Assembly (NCBI RefSeq): GCF_040567655.1
Contig: NZ_JBEXAC010000002.1
Location: 2,108,001-2,172,000, forward strand
DNA: 64,000 bases
Source: Chitinophaga sp. H8
GTDB taxonomy: Bacteria; Bacteroidota; Bacteroidia; Chitinophagales; Chitinophagaceae
Direction: 5' to 3'
The position numbers and the translations under genes are program-made. The notes beneath the pieces were generated by a model, which did no database searches, was not told the origin of the DNA, and worked only from the letters and a program-made list of their open reading frames with translations. Numbering within the stretch: position 1 is the stretch's first letter; every line of letters begins with the position of its first letter. Shown in pieces: positions 39,749 through 50,320 of the stretch.

Positions 39749-42700
39749 ATGAAGAAGGTTTTAGCAAGTTTTATTATAGGGCTTACTACATTTATACCCC
39801 TTGCTTATTCGCAAATAAAACCCAATGTTGCTGACGCGCCAAGTAGTGCAGGGCTTGTGGCTGCTCAACGGGAATCTCAAACTAAAGTTGATCTTTTTAC
39901 CGGATTACCGGATATAAATTTTCCATTGTTTAATTATAAGGGAAGTGGATTAACATTAGACTTGTCCTTAAGCTATTTTTCGGGAGGGATTAAAGTAGAA
40001 GAAGAAGCCTCGGAGGTTGGCATTGGATGGGGATTAAATACTGGAGGTATAGTTACCAGGAATTTGAGAGGGCTACCAGATGATTACCCGGGAATAGGAT
40101 TTAAGTATGCGCCATTGTTTGCCGGATCCATCCATGATACTTTAGCCAGGAGAGCTTATAATGACAGTTTGGATGTGGAAGCGGATTTATTTACTTATAA
40201 TATAAATGGTAGGAGCGGAAATTTTATCATTGCAAAGAATGGAGAAATTATTACAACACAACATACAAAATTAAGAATTGAACCTGTTTATAATCCTACA
40301 CTAAGCGCACATACTACTTTGGCCGGATTCAGGATAATAGGAGAAGATGGTACAACATATTTATTTAATGATATCACAAGTGCCAAGGTCAGAGCTATTA
40401 TCATCGGAACCGAAACGATGCTTAATGATAAACCTTATGGTGTAGCGTGGCATTTATCTAAGATCATTGCTCCATTTAAAACAGATAGTATTACTTTTCA
40501 ATACCGGTCCATTACCTCAGTATCTACCGCAACCATACCCAGCACTATCATCACAAGAGGGCATGCTGTAGTGGCATCAAACTTTAATAATGTTGAGCAA
40601 ACAAGTTATCTGAAAAGAATAACTCAGATCAACTTGCCTTATGACCAAAAAATCCAATTTGGTTATAAAAACAGATACGATAAAAACAGCCTGGAAGATT
40701 CCATCTTGCAATCTGTAAAAGTATTTGATAAAAACAATTTGGCCTATGGCTATAGACTCGATTATTCTTATTCAGATGGTAGCCGGCTTATTCCTAACTA
40801 TGAGTTTGAATTAGATTCACTAGGTGGTGGGGATCGCGGGAGTAATGAGGTGAGAGTTTTTCTGAGAAGAGTTATAAAACAAACAGCAGCTGGCTTGGAT
40901 GTCCCATATGAGTTTGAGTATAATACAGCCTATTTTTTACCTAAGAGAGAAAGGTACGATGATAAACCTGGTCTTTATTCCAGAGACCATTGGGGGTTCT
41001 ATAATGGGAAAATAAACAGCATGGCAATACCTAATGCCGGACTGTTTACCGGAGGGGCAGATAGAAGCCCAAGTAGTACACATGTACTGGCAGGGGTGCT
41101 GAAAAAGGTAACCAACCCGGCAGGGGGAACCACGGAGTATGAGTTTGAATCAAATGACAGGATTCAGCTGGAAAGCAGTAGCATGAACACTTATTTTTGG
41201 TCAGCCAGTCCCGTCAATAGTAATGTGTTTTTATCACAATACTATGCCAGTAATCATGTGATAACAGTAAGTGTAGATAGAAGTAATGTTTATAGCACAG
41301 GTGAGCTGACAGGCTGCAACTATACATTGGAGCTGAAGAATGGATCCGGACAAATAGTGGCATCCAGGGATATAAGTCTGAATTACATGTATCTGGTAGG
41401 ACAGTTTTTTTGGGAACTGGCTTTGCCCAATGGGACTTACTTGCTGAATATAAAAAAAACCGGAACCTGTAGCGCCAATGTTGATGTAAGAATAAGTTTA
41501 GATTGGACTAATAATATTGTAACCGGTGCGAAGGTAATTGGTGGTGGATTAAGAATAAAACGGATAACAGAAGATGCCGGTATAGGTACCCCAAAAATTA
41601 CTAAAGAGTACAGATATGTGGCGGCTGATGGTAATACCTCTTCCGGCTATATGGCATTCATGCCGAAGTATGATTATTCATATGTAGCGGTTGACGCTTC
41701 TAATAATAAGGAAACATATACTGTTATTGGTAGTGAAGCATTAAATAACCTGAACTATACATTTGGAAACCCGGTAGGTTATAGCAGAGTAGAGGTGATA
41801 GAAGGTACCGCCAGTGATAACATTGGTAAAACGGTTTATGAATTTTCGGATTTCAGGGACATAGGCCTGAACCCTAAACTTTTGCAATACCCTTTTGCGC
41901 CTATTCAAAAGGCGGATTGGGGATTAGGACTACCAAAAAAAATAAGCATATATGATGCGCAGGGTAGGTTGAAAAAGTCTACTACAAACACTTTTACTAT
42001 TATTCAGGCGCAAAATACCAGTCAGCAGACTACCTCTTTAAAAATTGGTCTGGAAAGCATAAAAGGAGGAGTCTCCAGGTTTTTTTATCAGTGGTACCAA
42101 CCATTAACGGGACGCACTGAATTAACGAAAAGTGCGGATACCACCTTTTTTGAAAACGCATCACTTGTGACGGAAGAAACAGCTTATGAATATAATCAGT
42201 CAAATTATAATCCCAGTAAAATAATTAATGTTTTGGATCGCCAGAAGGGGCTTAAAATAGAACGCAGATTATATTATATAAGCGACTATAATCTAACAAG
42301 CGGGCCCCTCAAAATATTGAAAGATCTGGGTATAAATGGTCTGGTCTCAAGCGAGGAATGGATCACGGGTGATACAAATCCAAGAATGATAGGAGGAGAG
42401 ATTACAGAATTTACGCAATTGGCAAATAATGTGATTGTACCATTTAAAAAGTATGCGTTTAACGGAGAAATGCCTGCTCCTGTAGCTGTTGCCGGTAATT
42501 TTAATCCAGCCACATTAAACAGAACTCCCAACTTGTTCAAGCTGAATTTTGTTTTTGACCGCTATGATAGCAAAGGAAATGTTTTACAAACTCAGAATCA
42601 GGGTGGCCAGAAAAATGCAGTGATCCCTGGCGCTGACAGAAGTACTGCGGTTGCGACTGTTGAAAATGCATCCTATGCCGAGATTGCTTATTCCAGCTTT

Positions 42701-43705
42701 GAGAATAGTGAGAAGGGCAATTGGGAATATAGCGGCGCAACTGTAGCAGATGCTAATGCTATTACAGGTGGTGCCGTTTATAATTTGAGTAATGGAAGCA
42801 TTAAGAAATCAGACCTCACAGCTACTAATAATTATATCATATCATTCTGGGCCAAAACGGGTACCCCGGATGTGGCGGGAGCAGTAAGGACTAAATCTGA
42901 AACTAATATAGTACGTGGATGGACCTATTATGAATATACTATAACAGGAAAGGCTTTAGTAACAATAGGGGGAAGTGGAGTGATTGATGAACTGCGGCTA
43001 TATCCTGCAACTGCTACAATGACTACTAATACTTACAATCCTTTTGTGGGAGTTACCAGTGAATGTGACCAGGCCAACCGCCTAACATACTATGACTATG
43101 ATAAATTAAACAGGCTTATTGCTATCAGAAATAGTGAAAAGCAGATTGTACAGAAAAGCGAGTACGGATATAATGAGATCTCGCATACTAATGCCATATG
43201 GGACTTTACAGGAGAAAAGAGATGTCAGCAGAATGCAATGGGTAATACAGGAATGGTAGAAGCCCAGCAGACAGATATCAATTTCAATAGTACCACTTAT
43301 ATGTCGACAAGATGGGTGGTAGTAGGAAAATCACGCTGGTGCGGAGTATTCCCCATCTGGGCAAACACCGGCAATAAGAGATGTAAACATGGGACAGATG
43401 GGAATAATACGGGTGAGGTAGAAATAGAGCAAATGAATGTAAATACAAATGACCCGTCTTATGGATTGAAAATATGGATTTCAGGTGGTATAGACCGTGA
43501 GTTTTGTCCTGATTTATGCATTGGGGAGAATAAGAAGATCGTGAATGGGGTATGTGAAACAGGCATAAAAGTATATACCTGGTCAAAACCCCTTCCGGAT
43601 AATGGGGGATACTATTGCTTCTATGTATATAAATTTTCGGATGGTTCGCAAACCATTGAACATAGAGAGGTAGGTACAAGTCCAATCCCATGTACTAACG
43701 AATAA
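39749..43705 (+). CDS. YD-repeat-type secreted protein, Rhs partner, 1318 aa
   Basis: This large exported protein (signal MKKVLASFIIGLTTFIPLAYS) opens with the typical Bacteroidota motif 'GLPDINFPLFNYKGSGLTLDLSLSY...GWGLNTGG'. It continues with degenerate YD-type repeats (YEFEYNTAYFLPKRERY, 'YYDYDKLNRLIAIRN') that build a beta-shell. The C-terminus holds two copies of a Cys-containing unit ('KRCQQNAMGNTGMVEAQQTD' and 'KRCKHGTDGNNTGEVEIEQM'). It lacks an Rhs core motif and a toxin tip. Such proteins always precede an Rhs gene in Bacteroidota and probably act as its structural companion on the surface. Confidence 0.85.
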   Translation: MKKVLASFIIGLTTFIPLAYSQIKPNVADAPSSAGLVAAQRESQTKVDLFTGLPDINFPLFNYKGSGLTLDLSLSYFSGGIKVEEEASEVGIGWGLNTGGIVTRNLRGLPDDYPGIGFKYAPLFAGSIHDTLARRAYNDSLDVEADLFTYNINGRSGNFIIAKNGEIITTQHTKLRIEPVYNPTLSAHTTLAGFRIIGEDGTTYLFNDITSAKVRAIIIGTETMLNDKPYGVAWHLSKIIAPFKTDSITFQYRSITSVSTATIPSTIITRGHAVVASNFNNVEQTSYLKRITQINLPYDQKIQFGYKNRYDKNSLEDSILQSVKVFDKNNLAYGYRLDYSYSDGSRLIPNYEFELDSLGGGDRGSNEVRVFLRRVIKQTAAGLDVPYEFEYNTAYFLPKRERYDDKPGLYSRDHWGFYNGKINSMAIPNAGLFTGGADRSPSSTHVLAGVLKKVTNPAGGTTEYEFESNDRIQLESSSMNTYFWSASPVNSNVFLSQYYASNHVITVSVDRSNVYSTGELTGCNYTLELKNGSGQIVASRDISLNYMYLVGQFFWELALPNGTYLLNIKKTGTCSANVDVRISLDWTNNIVTGAKVIGGGLRIKRITEDAGIGTPKITKEYRYVAADGNTSSGYMAFMPKYDYSYVAVDASNNKETYTVIGSEALNNLNYTFGNPVGYSRVEVIEGTASDNIGKTVYEFSDFRDIGLNPKLLQYPFAPIQKADWGLGLPKKISIYDAQGRLKKSTTNTFTIIQAQNTSQQTTSLKIGLESIKGGVSRFFYQWYQPLTGRTELTKSADTTFFENASLVTEETAYEYNQSNYNPSKIINVLDRQKGLKIERRLYYISDYNLTSGPLKILKDLGINGLVSSEEWITGDTNPRMIGGEITEFTQLANNVIVPFKKYAFNGEMPAPVAVAGNFNPATLNRTPNLFKLNFVFDRYDSKGNVLQTQNQGGQKNAVIPGADRSTAVATVENASYAEIAYSSFENSEKGNWEYSGATVADANAITGGAVYNLSNGSIKKSDLTATNNYIISFWAKTGTPDVAGAVRTKSETNIVRGWTYYEYTITGKALVTIGGSGVIDELRLYPATATMTTNTYNPFVGVTSECDQANRLTYYDYDKLNRLIAIRNSEKQIVQKSEYGYNEISHTNAIWDFTGEKRCQQNAMGNTGMVEAQQTDINFNSTTYMSTRWVVVGKSRWCGVFPIWANTGNKRCKHGTDGNNTGEVEIEQMNVNTNDPSYGLKIWISGGIDREFCPDLCIGENKKIVNGVCETGIKVYTWSKPLPDNGGYYCFYVYKFSDGSQTIEHREVGTSPIPCTNE

Positions 43706-43750
43706 TAATCCCTCTGATATAATAAATTGATTATCAGATCAAACTTGTTT

Positions 43751-46700
43751 ATGAAAAAGTTTTTAAATGCATTGTTGTTTGCAACATTCCTGATAAATAT
43801 ACCATTAATGGTATGGTCGCAAAACTATCCTGTTAATACTACACCTGGGACTCCTACAGTACTACCAGTTCCTGGTAGTTATCCTGCTGTGATCAAGGGA
43901 AGCTATCAGAGAGTTTATAACTTAAGAAAAGGGGTAACAGATGCAAGTACCATTACTACTGCCACTCCAATAGAGAATGCTACCGTGGTAACAAAATATC
44001 AGGATGGAAGTAACAGGGAGTTTCAGGTGGTGGCAAAACAAATATCCCCATTGAAGAAAGACCTGGTTACAATGACGTTGTATGACCAGTTTAACCGCGA
44101 AAGTATCAAGTATTTGCCTTATGTAGCATCAACAGGCAATTTTAATGATGGTAAGTTAAAACAGAACCCCTTTGCTAACACCATTCAATTTAACAGTGGT
44201 ATTAACAGTGGAGAGCAAATATTTTATGGGAAAGTGGAGTTTGACGGTTCTCCTTTAAATAGTGTAAGGAAGGTGGCGGCGCCAGGTAATAGCTGGGCTG
44301 GTGCAGGCAGAGCTGTCAATTATTTTGAGCGCGCTAATGTGCTGAGTGATTCCGTGAGGAGATGGAGTATTGGCTTTTCAATAGATGATATTCCCATTAA
44401 TGAGGGTATTTATGCTGCTGGGGAATTGTTTGTAAAAGAAGAGGTGGATGAAGATGGCGGACGGTCCGTGAACTATATAGATATACAGGGAAGAACGGTA
44501 CTATCAAGAAAGCAGCAGGCTGCATCGGCTACTTCCGGACATATGGGTTGGTCAAATACTTATTTCGTATACGATGAACTGAATAGGTTACGGGTAGTGA
44601 TTCCTCCTTTGGCAGTGGAAAGTATAATCTCGGATTGGAAATTGAATACGGGTAACATCATGAAAAATCTGTGTTACAGATATAGCTATGATGAAAGAAA
44701 ACGGGTGATCAGAGAAGAAGAGCCTGGGATAGGCGCTGTTGAAAAGGTGTATGATGGGGTTGATAGAGTAGTTTTCCATAGAGATGGTAACCTGAGGACT
44801 CAGGGTAAATGGATCGTCAATTTTTATGATGGCTTGAACCGGAAGGTAATGACAGCTTTGTATCCTACGGCAGCTACTCGTGAACAGCTTCAGTTGTCTA
44901 TGAACAATGCCGTTGCTGCGAATACTAAGATTACACAAACTATTCCAGGGATCAAAGAATTGCTCATCGCTAACAGGGAAACTGGAAAGGCCTCCTATAG
45001 GGCAGGTGAAAGTATTTCTTTTAACCCAGGTTTTGAAAGCGAAACCAATGCAGATTTTCTGGCAGAAATTGATCCTAATTTTAATTTAGGTACCGAGGAA
45101 ATAATCATTACTAATGTTTTGCCAGGAATAACAGGCTATGAGCCCTTGGTGTATACTTATTATGATGATTATACCTTTGCAGGAGCCAAAGGATTTGATA
45201 ATAGTTATACAGCTAAACTTCAGGCAGCAAATAATGTGAATGGAGACCCTTTGGCCGCCAGTTTACTTACAAAAGGATTGGTAACGGGAACCAGAACGCG
45301 GGTATTGGGAAGTGACCAATGGCTGACAGCTACCTTAAAGTATGATACCAAAGGGAGAAATGTACAAACCCTCACAGATAATCTGACGGGAGGAGAAGAT
45401 ATTGCAACTAATTTATATGATTTTAATAACCAACTGTTAGGCTCTTACCAACATCATAAAAACCCTGGATCTGCGGTATCTGCCAGTTTAAGGATGCAGG
45501 CGATTTATTTTTATGATCATGCAGGAAGAGTAAAAACAGTAAAGAAAAGACTGAATGATAACGCTTCACTGGACCGTACTATCGTTCAGCAGGAGTATGC
45601 CGAGCTGGGAAATCCTAAGCTGGAGAAGATAGGTGTTAAAACGGATGGCACCAGCCTGGAAGAGCTTTCTTATGACTATAATATCCGCGGATGGCTGAAG
45701 AGCATCAATAAAGACTACGTTGCCCAGGCTAATAATACTACTAATAAGTTTGGATTAGATCTCAGTTATGATGCCGGTTTTAATATCCCCAGGTATAATG
45801 GAGTCCCTGCTGGTGTAAAGTGGAAAGGTGCAAATGATAAAACAGCCAGGGCCTATGGATTTATCTATGATAAATTAAACCAGTTGAGCATTGCAGATTT
45901 TTCTCAACAAAATACAGGGTCAACGAACTGGACGAAGGATAGAGCCGATTTTACTGTCAGTAACCTGAAGTATGATGGGAATGGCAACATCTTATCCATG
46001 ACCCAAAGAGGACTGAAAGGTGGTGTTACACAGATAGTGGATAGCTTGAAATACGGTTACACGCCCCAGAGTAATTTGCTGAGTTATGTAACAGATAAGA
46101 AAAATGATGCCCAAAGCACATTAGGCGACTTTAAGGAAGTAGTGAATAATGAAACACAGGATTATTGGTATGATGCGAATGGCAATCTTACCAAAGATCT
46201 TAATAAGAATATTGCAGAGATCACCTATAATTATCTTAATCAGCCGGAACAGATAACGGTAACCGGAAAAGGAACCATCCGGTATTTCTATGATGCCGAA
46301 GGCTATAAGCTGAAAAAGGTAGTACAGGAAAATGGACAGCCAGAGAGGGTGTACCATTATCTGAACGGAGTGGTGTATCTGAATGACAGCCTACAATTTG
46401 CAGTTCATGAAAAAGGCCGAATCAGAGCTATATATAAGGCGGGAGAACCAATTGATTATGCTTATGACTATTTTATACAGGATCATCAGCAGAATACAAG
46501 AATGGTGCTTACGGATCAGGTGGATTTTAGTATGTATGCTGCTACTATGGAGCAGGAAAGAAGTGCTACGGAAAACGCTTTGTTTAGCAATATTACAGAA
46601 ACCAGAATAGCCAAGCCTGCGGGTTATCCCCAAAGCACTTCAGGAACAAATGCCTATGTGGCGAAACTCAACGCGGAAAATAGCGGGAAAAAGATCGGGC

Positions 46701-48262
46701 CATCTTTAGTGCTCAAAGTAATGGCAGGGGATAGTGTGCAGATAGGCGTTAGCGCTTTCTTTAAATCTAACGGTCCTCAGGAGAAAAAAACGCTGGCTCC
46801 GGTAGAAGATATGATAGAAGCCCTGGCACGGACATTTAATGCTAATCCGGAAGTAGGAGATTTGCACAATGTTTCGCAAGAAGCTTTGCAAGGGCCGTTT
46901 GATAACAATTTTTACAATAATCAATACCAGCGTTTAAAAGAAAGAGAACCATCTCAGTACAATTCCAATAAGCCTAAGGCTTACCTGAATTATGTACTGT
47001 TTGATGAACAATTTAACCTGGTAGAAGAAAATAGTGGTGTAAAGCAGGTACAAGGTGAGCCTGATCAATTACAAACGCTGGCTAAAGATAAAATGAAGAT
47101 AGCCAGCAGCGGTTTCTTATATGTATATACCAGCAATGAAACACAACAGGATATGTTTTTTGATAACCTGGTGGTGGAGCATGTAAGTGGGCCGATATTA
47201 GAAGAAACGCACTATTACCCATATGGAGTTGCATTGTCTGGTATCAGTTATGATGCGCCCGGTAAGCTGCAAAATAAGTATAGGTTCAATGGTGCCTCTG
47301 AATTTGAAAGTGATTTTGAACTGAATATTTACAATACACCACTACGGACTTATGACCCTCAGATTGGACGTTTTAGAGGGCATGATATTGCAGCTGCTCA
47401 AAACCATGCATTTAGCCCATTTAGTTATGGCCAGAATAACCCTGCTTATTATAATGATCCTACCGGGGCAATATCAATGGCGCAGGTTCAGGCACTAATT
47501 GATGTATTATGGGCTTCCGGTGGCGGCGGATATTGGCAGGCAGGGATGGACGTACCATTCTTTTATAGTTCTGTTGCTAATTCCGGAGGCACACTGATTA
47601 GCTCCCCTGTATATGACAATGGAAGAAATTATTCCTTCATTGTAGGAGGATATTTTGGGGAGGATGGAAATATTGTAACCAAATCAAATGAAAGTGGATT
47701 TGCCATTTCTGGAACGTTTCAGCGGGTGGATATTTCCAAAGCTGCATTTGATGCTGATGTAGCGCTTAATGGCTATGGAAAAGAAGAGAAAAGTCCATTT
47801 GAGACGGCAATACCTGCGGCAATAGCAGCAGCTTCTGCAGATGGACCTAGTTTAATCGGTGATGCTATTGGAGTTGGTATACTTGCAGCTGCAGCAGTGC
47901 AGGATGCTACTCAAAGAGTTTATGTAACTTACACTCTGAAAAATCCAGTTACGGGACAGATTTATGCTGGCAGATCAAGCGGTTTTGGAGATCCCTACGC
48001 TATTATGATGAGGAGATTCGCAGGACATGAGATGAGAAAGGTGTATGGTTATGGAAGCCCACAGCTGGATGTTTTTGTAAAAGGAAGACAGAATTATCCA
48101 GCAATAAGAGGGCGGGAGCAGGATATTGTGGACGCGTATGGTGGTATAGGAAGTCCATTGTTGGGTAATCGAATAAACCCTATATCTCCATACAATTTGA
48201 ACCGATCTTTCTATATGATGCAATCATACTTAAAATTTGGAAAGTACGTTAAAAATAGATAA
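43751..48262 (+). CDS. Rhs-family polymorphic toxin with GIY-YIG-like nuclease tip
   Basis: This ~1503-aa exported protein (signal MKKFLNALLFATFLINIPLM) starts at ATG 43751; the in-frame TTG at 43727 is less likely. It has YD repeats through most of its length and the Rhs core 'LNIYNTPLRTYDPQIGRFRG...YNDPTGA', ending near base 47,470. The ~263 residues after the core are the variable toxin region. The last ~115 (VYVTYTLKNPVTGQIYAGRS, 'RRFAGHEM', 'RGREQDIVDAYGG', 'GNRINPISP') follow the GIY-YIG/URI nuclease layout: two aromatic strands, Arg, Glu and a final Asn-Pro. It probably cuts DNA in rival cells. An immunity-type gene starts 1 bp after its stop. Confidence 0.85.
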   Translation: MKKFLNALLFATFLINIPLMVWSQNYPVNTTPGTPTVLPVPGSYPAVIKGSYQRVYNLRKGVTDASTITTATPIENATVVTKYQDGSNREFQVVAKQISPLKKDLVTMTLYDQFNRESIKYLPYVASTGNFNDGKLKQNPFANTIQFNSGINSGEQIFYGKVEFDGSPLNSVRKVAAPGNSWAGAGRAVNYFERANVLSDSVRRWSIGFSIDDIPINEGIYAAGELFVKEEVDEDGGRSVNYIDIQGRTVLSRKQQAASATSGHMGWSNTYFVYDELNRLRVVIPPLAVESIISDWKLNTGNIMKNLCYRYSYDERKRVIREEEPGIGAVEKVYDGVDRVVFHRDGNLRTQGKWIVNFYDGLNRKVMTALYPTAATREQLQLSMNNAVAANTKITQTIPGIKELLIANRETGKASYRAGESISFNPGFESETNADFLAEIDPNFNLGTEEIIITNVLPGITGYEPLVYTYYDDYTFAGAKGFDNSYTAKLQAANNVNGDPLAASLLTKGLVTGTRTRVLGSDQWLTATLKYDTKGRNVQTLTDNLTGGEDIATNLYDFNNQLLGSYQHHKNPGSAVSASLRMQAIYFYDHAGRVKTVKKRLNDNASLDRTIVQQEYAELGNPKLEKIGVKTDGTSLEELSYDYNIRGWLKSINKDYVAQANNTTNKFGLDLSYDAGFNIPRYNGVPAGVKWKGANDKTARAYGFIYDKLNQLSIADFSQQNTGSTNWTKDRADFTVSNLKYDGNGNILSMTQRGLKGGVTQIVDSLKYGYTPQSNLLSYVTDKKNDAQSTLGDFKEVVNNETQDYWYDANGNLTKDLNKNIAEITYNYLNQPEQITVTGKGTIRYFYDAEGYKLKKVVQENGQPERVYHYLNGVVYLNDSLQFAVHEKGRIRAIYKAGEPIDYAYDYFIQDHQQNTRMVLTDQVDFSMYAATMEQERSATENALFSNITETRIAKPAGYPQSTSGTNAYVAKLNAENSGKKIGPSLVLKVMAGDSVQIGVSAFFKSNGPQEKKTLAPVEDMIEALARTFNANPEVGDLHNVSQEALQGPFDNNFYNNQYQRLKEREPSQYNSNKPKAYLNYVLFDEQFNLVEENSGVKQVQGEPDQLQTLAKDKMKIASSGFLYVYTSNETQQDMFFDNLVVEHVSGPILEETHYYPYGVALSGISYDAPGKLQNKYRFNGASEFESDFELNIYNTPLRTYDPQIGRFRGHDIAAAQNHAFSPFSYGQNNPAYYNDPTGAISMAQVQALIDVLWASGGGGYWQAGMDVPFFYSSVANSGGTLISSPVYDNGRNYSFIVGGYFGEDGNIVTKSNESGFAISGTFQRVDISKAAFDADVALNGYGKEEKSPFETAIPAAIAAASADGPSLIGDAIGVGILAAAAVQDATQRVYVTYTLKNPVTGQIYAGRSSGFGDPYAIMMRRFAGHEMRKVYGYGSPQLDVFVKGRQNYPAIRGREQDIVDAYGGIGSPLLGNRINPISPYNLNRSFYMMQSYLKFGKYVKNR

Positions 48263-48263
48263 C

Positions 48264-48701
48264 ATGGAAAATAAGGAATTAAAATTACTCCGGGATAAGT
48301 GGTTTTTTTTTAATCAATTTCTATATGGGAAGGAACCTACAGACCCAAATATAAGGAATGCCCTTAAAGAGACTGGACGATTAATAGAGGATGCTTATTT
48401 GACAGGTAAGCTAAAGGCACTAAAAGTGACATGTAGAGATATTGATGAGCAGGTCAGGCATTTCCCATTACCAATGGCATTGGAATTTAAGAAACAGATC
48501 AAGGAGCAATTAGGCATTGACTATGATGTCGTGGACAAAATGCGTTTAAAAGCCATCGAAAGGCTATTGAAGAAAGGTAAGGTCTCGAATCCTGAAGATT
48601 ATGAATTGCTGCTTGGCAGGATAGATGAGATCTATGCAGATGATAATTATAATGAAGAGGTAGAGCGTATCAATAAAGTACTGGCTACATATCATAAATA
48701 A
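48264..48701 (+). CDS. Putative immunity protein to the Rhs toxin, copy 1
   Basis: This 145-aa, soluble, all-helical, charged protein (MENKELKLLRDKWFFFNQFL) starts 1 bp after the toxin stop, the standard place for an immunity gene. Its function is inferred from that place only. A close paralog lies at 50321, and the two are almost identical over the last ~65 residues (from KKQIKEQLGIDYDVVDKMRL). A terminator follows at 48748. I choose ATG 48264 over the upstream in-frame ATG 48237, which lies inside the toxin gene, because it matches the paralog start. Confidence 0.75.
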   Translation: MENKELKLLRDKWFFFNQFLYGKEPTDPNIRNALKETGRLIEDAYLTGKLKALKVTCRDIDEQVRHFPLPMALEFKKQIKEQLGIDYDVVDKMRLKAIERLLKKGKVSNPEDYELLLGRIDEIYADDNYNEEVERINKVLATYHK

Positions 48702-48747
48702 TATTTTTGATACTATTAGTATGTAATTACTGCTTTGATAACTCGTA

Positions 48748-48777
48748 AAAAAGCCCCGGTGATAAACCGGGGCTTTT
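48748..48777 (+). terminator. Terminator after immunity gene 1
   Basis: AAAAGCCCCGGT (48749-48760) pairs with ACCGGGGCTTTT (48766-48777), loop GATAA. It is strong and bidirectional. Confidence 0.9.
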
Positions 48778-48793
48778 AATTAATACTAACAGC

Positions 48794-49470
48794 ATGAAGT
48801 TTAACAACATCCGTGTTCTTTATCTTAAAGGAGACGATTATGACCAGGACTTTATAAACCATGCCTGCTGCATAACGCATCTATTCCTAAGACTTTTGGG
48901 AAACTATGAAGTGGGGGAACATCGCATCATGGTAATTGATTTGGTGCCCCCTTCCTTGCAGGATATCCGAGGGCATGTTTTGAAAAAGAATGAGTTTATT
49001 ATTGCTGATAGGGTACTGGAATATTATATGAATTTTGATATAACAATATTTCAGGGATATTCGGAGGAAGAGAAAAAGCAATGCCTGTGGAATATCATTT
49101 TTGAAGTAATGACAAAGGCCGCCGTGGAGTATAAATGGGACCTGGTACATCTGAAAAATACCTATGATAAAGGTATGGAAGCTGGCCTGAAGAATGAATA
49201 CTATTTTAAAGATTATAAGATTTCACCCGATAAAAAATTCAAAGCTATTGTACGTGCCGATTTTCAGATGAAGAAAGGTACCTTCAATATCCTGAAATAT
49301 TACGCTACCATGCTCATCTCTACATTGGAAAATTATCTTATAATGATGTATTTGATTTTGATACCTTTGATAAGCTCCCAAAGCCGGAACGCCCCATTTT
49401 TATATGGAATAGGGTGCATGAGGTTTTAAAGATATTGATAGAAGATCTTAATCCAATAGTTTCAAAATGA
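48794..49470 (+). pseudogene. Internally deleted copy of the 453-aa immunity-type gene
   Basis: This copy starts in frame (MKFNNIRVLYLKGDDYDQDF) and follows the gene at 50884 closely up to base 49,270. It then jumps over 340 bp relative to that paralog (51,361-51,700). The deletion shifts the frame, so the open frame ends in unrelated residues at 49,429. The alternative frame carries the homologous continuation (ERYLQYPEILRYHAH, 'LSYNDVFDFDTFDKL', 'IFIWNRVHEVLKIL') to a stop at 49,470. The homolog is further cut short at the 3' end. It cannot make the full protein. Confidence 0.85.
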
Positions 49471-50093
49471 AAAATTTAACAATAGAAGAAATAGTCTTCA
49501 GTTTAGATAAATACGATCCTGAGGAAATATCAATATCTATTGATAGGGCTGATTTTAAAGCAGCACCACCTTACATTGATATTACTATTAAAATTGCTTC
49601 CATAGATGAAATGTATGAACAGAAATGGAAAATTCATGCTATCGATTATTTAGCAGGTAATATCTCCGGAACGGAATCCTTTTGGATGGATTTAAAGAAA
49701 GATCATCCCTTACTTTGGGAATATAATGATCTGCAGGCAAGTTTGTATTTTAATGGAATACCTGACAATTTTTATATGCTTTACTGGGATATGTGTGAGA
49801 TTCATGCATCTGCATTCGGTCCATATTATGGAGTGGAAAAGTATTTAAATAGGGAGATAGCATTTGAAGAGTTGATGCGATCCAATTATGGCCTGTTAGC
49901 TAATGGCCCTAAGCGTTTGTTGATTGAATTTGCTGAATGTTTGAAAAGGCAAGGAGTCAAGAGTACTATTATTAATGAGAGAAAACCCATTTTTTGGAAT
50001 GGGCAGCGAATTGTATCTGAATTAAGAAATCCATCTTTATTATTAATTGGTGAATCTTATATTATTGCGAATATATTTAGGCCGGAAAGTTAA
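49467..50093 (+). CDS. Hypothetical, immunity-array member
   Basis: This 208-aa soluble alpha/beta protein is acidic (MKNLTIEEIVFSLDKYDPEE). It is not recognised. Its ATG overlaps the remnant stop of the broken gene upstream (ATGA), and it lies among immunity-type genes after the Rhs toxin. An immunity role to a lost or foreign toxin is plausible but unproven. No signal peptide or membrane segment is present. Confidence 0.6.
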   Translation: MKNLTIEEIVFSLDKYDPEEISISIDRADFKAAPPYIDITIKIASIDEMYEQKWKIHAIDYLAGNISGTESFWMDLKKDHPLLWEYNDLQASLYFNGIPDNFYMLYWDMCEIHASAFGPYYGVEKYLNREIAFEELMRSNYGLLANGPKRLLIEFAECLKRQGVKSTIINERKPIFWNGQRIVSELRNPSLLLIGESYIIANIFRPES

Positions 50094-50320
50094 TTGATAT
50101 GGAAGTTGCTTTATTGAAAGCATAGCGCGATTTATTTGTTGGAGTAGGTGGTACAGCGTTTTGGAACTTGACAGGCTATACCGGTTTAATTATTAAGAAC
50201 TGGTAACTGGATAAGCTATGACTTTGATTGGATTATCCATGATAAGTATGCAAACCGGTAAGCCGATGAGTGACGGTGAGGTATTGATCAATATTTTGTG
50301 ATTGAAAAGAAAATTGTATC
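50094..50320 (+). other. Probable remnant of a displaced toxin or immunity gene
   Basis: The stretch contains short protein-like fragments in different frames (for example GVGGTAFWNLTGYTGLIIKN and 'SYDFDWIIHDKYANR') separated by stops. It fits the debris left when toxin tips are exchanged. No intact gene is present. Confidence 0.4.
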
